Positions 58,156 through 64,000 of a DNA stretch of 64,000 bases are shown here, piece after piece. Where the stretch lies: positions 1 to 64,000 of the forward strand of contig NZ_RPDI01000019.1 of assembly GCF_003917135.1 (NCBI RefSeq), in the 5' to 3' direction. The notes beneath the pieces were generated by a model, which saw only the letters and a list, made by a program, of their open reading frames with translations, was not told the origin of the DNA and did no database searches. A program made the position numbers and the translations under genes. The stretch comes from Leucobacter chromiireducens. GTDB taxonomy: Bacteria > Actinomycetota > Actinomycetes > Actinomycetales > Microbacteriaceae. How positions within the stretch are numbered: position 1 is the first letter of the stretch; every line of letters starts with the position of its first letter.

Positions 58156-59147
58156 CGCGTGAGCACCCGGCGCCACCAGCTCGCGCGCGCCGCGTTCGCG
58201 GCCTGCGACACGACCGCGTCCGGGGAGAAGCCGGTGAAGCCGTGGTACCCGCCCGACCACACGTGCAGTTCGGCGTCGCCGCCCGCGGCCCAGATCCCCG
58301 TTGCGTAGGCAACGGTCTCGTCGCGGAACACCTCGGCCGAGCCCACCTCGAGGAAGGCGGGCGGCAGCCCGGCGAGGTCGGCGGCGCGGGCCGGGGCGCG
58401 GTACGCGGAGACGTGCGCCGTGCCGCGATCCGCCCCGAGCGCCGCGGTCCACCCCGTGTGGTTGTTGCGGCGGTCCCACGCCCCGCACTCCGCGCACTGG
58501 CGGGCGGACACGGTGTCGTTGCGATCGTCGAGCATCGGGGTGTTGAGCAGCTGCCCGGCGAGCGGCGGCCCGCCACGATCGCGCGCGAGGAGCGCGACCG
58601 CAGCGGCCAGCCCGCCGCCGGCAGAGGCGCCGGAGACCACGATCCGATCGGGATCAACGCCGAGTTCGGCGGCGTGCGCCGCGAGCCAGACGAGTGCTGC
58701 GTAGCAGTCCTCCGCCGCGGCGGGGGCCGGGTGCTCCGGGGCGAGCCGGTACTCGACCGCGATCCCGACGGTCCCGTACGCTTCGGCCAGCTCGATGAGC
58801 TCGGCGGTGCCGAAGAAGCGGGTGCCGAGCACGTAGCCGCCGCCGTGGATGCCGAGCACGGCGGGGCGTGGCTCCCGCGCGTTCGAAGCCGTTGGCCGCA
58901 CGATCGTGATCTCGACACCGGGCGAGCCGGGCGGGCCGGGGATCACCCGGTCCTCGTGCGTCACCGCACGGCCGCGCACCTGCTCCGCCATCGGCTGGAT
59001 GATCGTGGCGAAGTGCGCGCGGTTCGCGAGGATCGTGTCTGCGCGCAGCGGGATCCGTTCGACGAGGTCCTGGAAGAACGCGCGCCCGGCAACGAGCTCC
59101 GGATCGGTGGGGACCGGGGCCGGCCGGGCCGCGTCCCGCTCAGCCAC
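58152..59147 (-). CDS. Alpha/beta-hydrolase esterase, HSL family (second of a tandem pair)
   Basis: 331 residues from GTG 59147, which overlaps the stop of the upstream gene by 8 bp. HGGGYV (101-106) is the oxyanion-hole motif and GASAG (173-177) holds the nucleophile Ser175; the His sits in GGYHGF near the C-terminus. Hormone-sensitive-lipase family members cleave short acyl esters, lactones or carbamates. Clear similarity to the gene just upstream shows a tandem duplication. Fourth gene of the operon. Confidence 0.87.
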   Translation of the reverse strand: MAERDAARPAPVPTDPELVAGRAFFQDLVERIPLRADTILANRAHFATIIQPMAEQVRGRAVTHEDRVIPGPPGSPGVEITIVRPTASNAREPRPAVLGIHGGGYVLGTRFFGTAELIELAEAYGTVGIAVEYRLAPEHPAPAAAEDCYAALVWLAAHAAELGVDPDRIVVSGASAGGGLAAAVALLARDRGGPPLAGQLLNTPMLDDRNDTVSARQCAECGAWDRRNNHTGWTAALGADRGTAHVSAYRAPARAADLAGLPPAFLEVGSAEVFRDETVAYATGIWAAGGDAELHVWSGGYHGFTGFSPDAVVSQAANAARASWWRRVLTR

Positions 59148-60198
59148 GACCGGCCTCCTGCCCGCCGAGGACTCGGCGCAGCCACGAGTCGCGGCTGGCG
59201 AGCGCGGCGCGGGTGATCTCCGCGTCCGGTGCGTACATGTCGAAGCCGTGGCAGCCGCCCGACCACACGTGCAGTTCGGCCTCGCCGCCCGTCTCCCAGA
59301 TCCGGCGCGCGTACGCGGTGTCCTCGTCGCGGAACATCTCGGCGGCACCCACCTCGATGAAGGCGGGCGGGAGGCCGGCCAGATCGCTCGCCCGCGTTGG
59401 CGCGGCGTACGCCGGGGCCCGCTCGGAGAACGCGAGCTCGGTGCCGAGCACGCACTCCCACGCCAGCAGGTTCGCGTCGCGCTGCCACGTGCCGATGCCG
59501 TCGTACTGCAGGCTCGACACGCTCGTGTTCGTGTTGTCGAGCATGGGGCACAGCAGCAGCTGCCCGGCGATCGCCGGCCCGCCGCGATCCCGCGCCATGA
59601 GCGACACGGCGGCCGCGAAGCCGCCGCCCGCGCTGCCGCCCATCACGATGAGGCGCTCGGCGTCGCCGCCCAGCTCGGCCGCGTGCTCGGCGACCCAGCA
59701 TGTTGCCGCGTAGTTGTCCTCGACCCCGGCGGGGAAGGGGTGCTCGGGGGCGAGCCGGTACTCGACGTTGACGCCGATGACCCCGTGCCGCGCGACGAGG
59801 TCGGCGACGCGGTCGTGCTCCCAGGAGCGGTGGCCAACGATCATACCGCCGCCGTGGAAGTTGACGAGCAGGGGGAGTGCGCGGTGCTCGGCTGCGGTGT
59901 GCTCAGCCGGCGCGGTGTCGCGCGGCGCGAAGACGGTGAGCTCGATCTCCGGCGCGCCGGCTGGGCCGGGGATCCGCAGCTCGCGCGCGGTGATGCCGTG
60001 CGCCGCGGCGACCGTCGCGCCGTCGGGGAATCCTGGCCCGTGGCCGCGGAGCGCGGGGAGCGCGTCGCGCGTGAGCGGGGGAGCGCCGCTCGCGGCGAGT
60101 GCGTCGAGCGCTGGCACCACCTCGGGGTCGAAGGGCACGGGGCGCGGAGGCGCCGGGCGCGCCGTCTCTGGCGTGTGGTCGGCCTCGCGCATGCTCAC
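59140..60198 (-). CDS. Alpha/beta-hydrolase esterase, HSL family (first of a tandem pair)
   Basis: 352 residues from GTG 60198 (GTGA overlap with the upstream reductase stop); ATG 60192 is an alternative. HGGGMI (115-120), GGSAGGG with nucleophile Ser189, VEYRLAPEHPFPAGVED and GGCHGF (catalytic His) identify the HSL esterase family. A longer N-terminal cap than its paralogue may set substrate. Operon position between aldo-keto reductase and the second esterase suggests shared metabolism of an ester or lactone. Confidence 0.87.
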   Translation of the reverse strand: MSMREADHTPETARPAPPRPVPFDPEVVPALDALAASGAPPLTRDALPALRGHGPGFPDGATVAAAHGITARELRIPGPAGAPEIELTVFAPRDTAPAEHTAAEHRALPLLVNFHGGGMIVGHRSWEHDRVADLVARHGVIGVNVEYRLAPEHPFPAGVEDNYAATCWVAEHAAELGGDAERLIVMGGSAGGGFAAAVSLMARDRGGPAIAGQLLLCPMLDNTNTSVSSLQYDGIGTWQRDANLLAWECVLGTELAFSERAPAYAAPTRASDLAGLPPAFIEVGAAEMFRDEDTAYARRIWETGGEAELHVWSGGCHGFDMYAPDAEITRAALASRDSWLRRVLGGQEAGRG

Positions 60199-61160
60199 GG
60201 CCCCTCGGGGTCGACGAGGCCGCGGTCGGCCCAGAACGGCTCGACGTGCGCGCGGAGCTCCGCGGCGCCCACCCGCTCGAGGAGCGCCAGGCTGCCGAGG
60301 TTCGCCTCGAGCTGGGCGACGCTCGACGCACCGAACAGGGTGGTCGCGGTCGCCGGGTGCGTGAGGGTGAACGCGATCGCGAGCTGGGCCGGGGTGGCGC
60401 CCAGCCGCTCCGCGAGCGCGACGAAGCTCGGCACGTCGTCGATGATGCGCTGCCGGATCCCGCCGGGATCCCGCCCCACCTCGCGCTCGGTCGAGACCTT
60501 GCCGGCGAGGTACCCGCCCTCCATGACGTCGGAGGCCTGCATCGAGAGGCCGCGCGCGAAGAGCCGCGCGAACGGCTCGCCGTCGGGGATCGAGCGGCGG
60601 GAGACGCTGTACTTCAGCTGCGCGATCTCAGGCCCTGGCACGCCCTCGGCGTCGGCGATGTCGAGCAGCGCCGCCACGTTCGACGCCGACCAGTTGTTCA
60701 CACCCCAGGCCCGGATCAGGCCGGCCGCGCTGAGCTCCGCGAGGTTCATCACGATGTCGCGCAGTTCGAGGTCGTCGCGCCGCAGGTCGCCGAGGATCAC
60801 GAGGTCCGCGTGCTCGGCGCCGACGCGGAAGAGCGCGCCGTCGAGCTGCGCGCGGAAGCCGGTGCGCTCGTCCCAGCCCTCCACCCAGAGCTTCTCGGAG
60901 AGGAGGTAGTCGCTGCGCGCGACGCCGGCCGCGCGGATGATCGCGGAGAAGAGCACGTCGGTGAAGGCGGGCGGCCCGCCGGGCGCCGCGTACACGCCGA
61001 CGTCGAAGAGCGTGATGCCGCGGTCGATTGCGGTGCGTACGAGCCGCACGGCGTCCTCGAAGTGCATGCGGTCGTAGATGTGCCACGAGCCGAGCGCGAA
61101 GACCGAGGTCTCGATCGCGCTCGTGCCGATCCTGCGGCGTGGAACGAGGGGGGCGGTCAT
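60195..61160 (-). CDS. Aldo/keto reductase-like protein lacking the catalytic His
   Basis: 321 residues with the aldo-keto reductase barrel. The Asp, Tyr and Lys of the tetrad can be placed (Asp53 and Tyr57 in FDVGVYAAP, Lys90 in SEKLW), but the usual LLH(R/S)P strand reads LVILGDL, so the His position is Gly124. WGVNNWSASNV and FGASSVAQLEANL match NADP-binding regions. Reductase activity with altered proton donation, or a redox-linked non-reductase, are both possible. ATGA overlap with the alcohol dehydrogenase upstream. Confidence 0.78.
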   Translation of the reverse strand: MTAPLVPRRRIGTSAIETSVFALGSWHIYDRMHFEDAVRLVRTAIDRGITLFDVGVYAAPGGPPAFTDVLFSAIIRAAGVARSDYLLSEKLWVEGWDERTGFRAQLDGALFRVGAEHADLVILGDLRRDDLELRDIVMNLAELSAAGLIRAWGVNNWSASNVAALLDIADAEGVPGPEIAQLKYSVSRRSIPDGEPFARLFARGLSMQASDVMEGGYLAGKVSTEREVGRDPGGIRQRIIDDVPSFVALAERLGATPAQLAIAFTLTHPATATTLFGASSVAQLEANLGSLALLERVGAAELRAHVEPFWADRGLVDPEGP

Positions 61161-62299
61161 GCTGGGGTCCTTTCGGTGCGGGGAGCCGTTGCGGGCAGGC
61201 GCGGGTCGATCACTGCCTTCACCTCGCGCAGCTCGTGCATGTTGGCGATGCGGTCGGACGCCTCGTCGAGCCCGCAGGGCGACGAGAACAGCTCGTCCCA
61301 GGGCAAGCGGTCCGCGAACGTGCGGAAGAACTCGATCGAGCGGTAGTAGTCGGAGACGTCACCGTTCAGCGAGCCGACGACGGTGAGCTCCTTGCCCATG
61401 ATTGCGGACAGCGGGAACGCGTCGCCCGTCGGGCCGGTCGAACCGACGATCGCGATGGTGCCGCGCTGGGCCGCCATGCCGACGGCCTCCGGTCCGATGG
61501 ACGGCGCCCCCGCGAAGTCGAGCACGAGGTCGGCGCCCTGGCCGTCGGTGAGCTCGTGCACGCGCGCGACGGTCGCCTCCGATCCGCCGGCGATGTCGAT
61601 CGTGTGGTGCGCGCCGAAGCGCTGCGCGAGTTCGAGCCGCGCGGCCGGGGCGCCGGCGGTGATGACGGTTCCGGCCCCCGAGATGCTCGCGACGGCGGTG
61701 GCGAACAGGCCGAGCGCGCCGGAGCCCTGCACCACGACGCGGGAGCCGGGCCGCACGCCGCCGGCGCGGTCGAAGGCGCGGAGCACGGTCTTCGCGGCGC
61801 AGCCGGCCGCCGAGGCCCACGTGTCCTTCACCTCGGCAGGCAGCCTGAGCTTCTGCGCGCCCGGGGTGACGTACGCGTACTCGGAGAGCCCGGCGGTGGC
61901 GTACGGCGGGGTGTCGGTGCGCTGCAGGAAGCCGTAGCCGCGCCGCGTGCACGCGACCGGCTGACGGAGCACGGTGCAGCCGAAGCACTCGCCGCAGACC
62001 GACTCGGACCAGCCGATGCGGTCGCCGACGCGCAGCGGCGCGCCGAGCGCGTCGACGGTGCCCTCGCCGACGGCGACGATCTCGCCGACCATCTCGTGGC
62101 CGAGCAGCATCGGGAGCATGCCGGGGAAGCTCATCTTCCCCGCCCAGATCTCGATGTCGGTGCCGCAAAGGGTGGTGCAGGTGATCTGCACGAGCGCGGC
62201 GCCCGGCTCGATCTCCACTGGCAGCGGCAGTTCCTGCACTTCGAGGGGCGCGCCGTGCGCGGTGAGCACCGCGGCGCGGGTGGATGTTGGCATCGCCAT
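61157..62299 (-). CDS. Zinc-dependent alcohol dehydrogenase (MDR family)
   Basis: 380 residues. Catalytic Zn ligands Cys45 (LCGTDIE) and the GHE motif (67-69); structural Zn cysteines 102, 105, 108 and 117 (CGECFGCTVLRQPVAC); Rossmann motif GSGALGLFA. It oxidises an alcohol with NAD(P), substrate unknown. AGGAG precedes ATG 62299. First gene of a five-gene operon in which every junction overlaps, and divergent from an amidohydrolase. An inverted repeat lies in the shared control region. Confidence 0.87.
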   Translation of the reverse strand: MAMPTSTRAAVLTAHGAPLEVQELPLPVEIEPGAALVQITCTTLCGTDIEIWAGKMSFPGMLPMLLGHEMVGEIVAVGEGTVDALGAPLRVGDRIGWSESVCGECFGCTVLRQPVACTRRGYGFLQRTDTPPYATAGLSEYAYVTPGAQKLRLPAEVKDTWASAAGCAAKTVLRAFDRAGGVRPGSRVVVQGSGALGLFATAVASISGAGTVITAGAPAARLELAQRFGAHHTIDIAGGSEATVARVHELTDGQGADLVLDFAGAPSIGPEAVGMAAQRGTIAIVGSTGPTGDAFPLSAIMGKELTVVGSLNGDVSDYYRSIEFFRTFADRLPWDELFSSPCGLDEASDRIANMHELREVKAVIDPRLPATAPRTERTPA

Positions 62300-62352
62300 C
62301 GAGGTCTCCTATCCGGGGATTCGGCGCGGCCTCGTTGCCGGATGCGCCGATC

Positions 62353-62372
62353 GTGTAAGTTTTATTCTACAC
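62353..62372. promoter_or_regulatory. Interrupted inverted repeat in the divergent control region
   Basis: GTGTA, 10 bases, TACAC (62353-62372) in an AT-rich block. Minus-strand TAGAAT (62364-62369) lies inside it and may be the -10 of the alcohol dehydrogenase operon. Regulator unknown. Confidence 0.4.
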
Positions 62373-62436
62373 ACGTTGACCTTAAGCGCGAGGGGAACTC
62401 CCGCCCCCGCCGGTCAATCCCAACACAGGGGGAACG

Positions 62437-63855
62437 ATGCCGAATTCTGCTGCCCGCAAGCCGGACGCCACCGCCGAGCTCGTACTGCGAGGTGGGGTGG
62501 TGCACGTCATGGACGCGGCGGGAAGCCGCGCGACCGCCGTCGCGATCCGTGCCGGCCGCATCGCCGCAGTGGGGGATGACGCCGAGATCGGACGCTGGAT
62601 CGGCGCGGACACCCGCGTGGTCGAGCTCGCCGGCCGCGCGGTGCTGCCCGGCATTAACGACTCGCACCTGCACGGCTCCTGGCTCGGCGCACGCTGGCCG
62701 CACACGCTCTTCGGCGAGCCTGCGGCCGGCCTCGCGGAGTCGGCGGAGAGCGCGGCTCCAGGCCCGCTCGTTGCGAGCCGCGCGGAGCGTCGCGCAGCGA
62801 TCCTCCGCGCGGGGGAGCTGCTGTCGGAGTTGGGGATCACGAGCTACACGGAGCCGGGCATCGGGCCGGGGGAGGATGCCGGCGAGACCGGGAGCTTCCA
62901 CAGCGAGGTGATCGAGATCTACCGTGAGCTCGCCGCGGCCGGCCAGCTGCGCCAGCGCGTCACGCTGCTCGCGCTGCACGGCATCCTCGACGGGCCGAGC
63001 GCGGTGGCGACGGTGTGCGCTGGCATCGCGCGCCACGCGGAGCTCGCCGGCGCGAACGATCCGGCGTGGTTCGCGGTGCCAGGCGTGAAAATCTTCGGCG
63101 ACCTCATCCCGCTCACGCGGCAGGCCTGGACCGCGCACACCTACGACGACGGCACGCACGGTGACCTCCTCGTGGTCGGCGACGGTATCGACGAGAAGGC
63201 GGCCGGCCTCGCCGAGATGCTGCGTGCCGCACACCGCGCCGGGCTGCAGGTCGGGCTCCACGCAACGGGGGACCGCACGATCGAGCTGGCGCTCGACGCG
63301 TTCGAGGCGGCGGCGGCCGAGCCGGGAGCCCCCAGCACCCGTGAGCTCGGCCACGTCATCATCCACGGCGACCTCGTCACCGCGGAGCAGGTGGCGCGCA
63401 TGGCGCGGATGGGGGTGTGGCTCAATACGCAGGCCGGCATCGCGACGCGCACGAGCGACTGGCTCGCTGGCACGCTCGGTGCCGAGGTGGCCGGAGCGGC
63501 GTGGCCGCTCGACCGTGCGCGCGCCGCGGGCGTGCTGGTGCTCTCCTCGGACGCGCCGGTGCTCGACTTCGACTGGCGGCGCGGGATCGCTGATGCTGAG
63601 GCGCGCGTGCTGGCGACGGGTGGCAGCGCGGACGCCGCGGCCCGCAGCGAGCGGCTGCTCGGCTGGCTGCGCTGCTACACCGCGATCCCGGCCGAGCAGG
63701 ATCGCGCCGCGGCGTGGAAGGGCACGGTCGCTGCGGGGAAGGTGGCCGACCTCGTTGTGCTCGCGCGCGACCCGTTCGAGGTCGGCGCGGCCGGGCTGCC
63801 CGAGGTTCCCGTGGACCTGACGGTGCTCGCCGGGACGGTCGTGCACGAGCGGTAG
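62437..63855 (+). CDS. YtcJ-type amidohydrolase
   Basis: 472 residues, metal-dependent TIM-barrel amidohydrolase of the YtcJ branch. N-terminal LVLRGGVVHVMD and C-terminal AAGKVADLVVLARDPFEV form the small beta-sandwich; PGINDSHLHGSW gives the HxH metal ligands, with LHATGDR, GHVIIHGDLV and SSDAPV later. It hydrolyses an amide, formyl or cyclic C-N bond; substrate unknown. Divergent from the alcohol dehydrogenase operon, perhaps supplying its substrate. ATG 62437 follows a purine-rich GGGGGAACG. Confidence 0.87.
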   Translation: MPNSAARKPDATAELVLRGGVVHVMDAAGSRATAVAIRAGRIAAVGDDAEIGRWIGADTRVVELAGRAVLPGINDSHLHGSWLGARWPHTLFGEPAAGLAESAESAAPGPLVASRAERRAAILRAGELLSELGITSYTEPGIGPGEDAGETGSFHSEVIEIYRELAAAGQLRQRVTLLALHGILDGPSAVATVCAGIARHAELAGANDPAWFAVPGVKIFGDLIPLTRQAWTAHTYDDGTHGDLLVVGDGIDEKAAGLAEMLRAAHRAGLQVGLHATGDRTIELALDAFEAAAAEPGAPSTRELGHVIIHGDLVTAEQVARMARMGVWLNTQAGIATRTSDWLAGTLGAEVAGAAWPLDRARAAGVLVLSSDAPVLDFDWRRGIADAEARVLATGGSADAAARSERLLGWLRCYTAIPAEQDRAAAWKGTVAAGKVADLVVLARDPFEVGAAGLPEVPVDLTVLAGTVVHER

Positions 63856-63869
63856 CGCCGCGCGCGGCG
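63856..63869 (+). terminator. Short GC palindrome after the amidohydrolase gene
   Basis: CGCCGCGCGCGGCG is a perfect palindrome directly after the stop; weak terminator candidate. Confidence 0.35.
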
Positions 63870-63871
63870 GC

Positions 63872-63902
63872 TTGACCTTGACACGGTGTCAAGGTGTTGC
63901 TT
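63872..63902 (+). promoter_or_regulatory. MerR-type promoter/operator at the right edge
   Basis: TTGACC (-35, 63872-63877) and TTGCTT (63897-63902) lie 19 bp apart. Between and over them is a palindrome with perfect 10-bp arms, ACCTTGACAC (63875-63884) and GTGTCAAGGT (63886-63895), around one G. An overlong spacer with a centred dyad is the mark of MerR-regulated promoters. Confidence 0.65.
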
Positions 63903-63925
63903 AGTTGGTGAGAGGAGACCTCACC

Positions 63926-64000
63926 ATGCACACTCAGGCCACACCCACCCGAGCGCAGCGCCTCGCCGCGGCCCTCGCCGTCACCGACAGCTCCGCGCGG
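63926..64000 (+). CDS. Start of a gene cut by the right edge
   Basis: ATG 63926 after GAGAGGAG opens at least 25 codons (MHTQATPTRAQRLAAALAVT...). Too short to identify. The MerR-type operator just upstream predicts control by a MerR regulator. Confidence 0.6.
   Translation, partial: MHTQATPTRAQRLAAALAVTDSSAR

Overview
This is a GC-rich window (mostly GC-ending codons, GTG starts, many four-base ATGA/GTGA gene overlaps). It has an actinobacterial DUF222/HNH gene and TAnnnT -10 boxes lying 6-7 bases from start codons. I infer a chromosomal segment of a high-GC actinomycete, probably Microbacteriaceae (Leucobacter-like). That placement rests on general gene character; there is no rRNA here to confirm it. 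I found no transposase, phage gene or CRISPR array. The only RNA gene seen is tRNA-Gln.

Left part (1-24 kb): small catabolic and transport modules, most with their own regulator. In order: a secreted propeller/FN3 protein cut by the left edge; L-lactate dehydrogenase with a FadR-type GntR regulator and a doubled operator; a TetR/acyl-CoA dehydrogenase pair; a PucR-type regulator opposite an agmatinase-like ureohydrolase with an MHS symporter; two tandem CycA-like amino-acid symporters; an Orn/Lys/Arg decarboxylase opposite a LysR regulator; a translationally coupled dipeptide-epimerase/YfcC permease/M20 peptidase operon behind an unusual regulator; and a TetR/amidase pair. Four intergenic gaps in this part carry copies of one imperfect palindromic element of about 62-72 bp, three of them next to short C-rich or G-rich tandem repeats.

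Middle part (24-39 kb): two large secreted proteins in tandem (a His-rich protein of unknown function and an FG-GAP/Ig-like protein) behind a DtxR-like site; a MarR regulator; tRNA-Gln; the housekeeping pair glmU-prs with an elaborate terminator; then two APC permeases around a DmpA-type aminopeptidase, a TetR regulator and a DUF222/HNH gene.

Right part (39-64 kb): a homoprotocatechuate (3,4-dihydroxyphenylacetate) meta-cleavage cluster, hpaD-hpaE-GntR-(FAH+RraA fusion)-hpaI-hpaH. Its two promoters have identical ATCGTATACGAT operators over their -10 boxes. It is divergent from a peptide-type ABC importer in which permease and ATPase are fused. Next come a DEAD-box helicase with an RGG-type tail, an aldehyde dehydrogenase with an NTF2-like partner, a five-gene coupled operon (alcohol dehydrogenase, aldo-keto reductase, two esterase-like hydrolases, Bcr/CflA efflux pump), a divergent amidohydrolase, and a gene start preceded by a MerR-type operator that runs off the right edge.

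Together the genes suggest a soil- or host-associated heterotroph using lactate, amino acids, peptides, amides and aromatic acids, with expression controlled by many local one-component regulators, several apparently translated from leaderless mRNAs.
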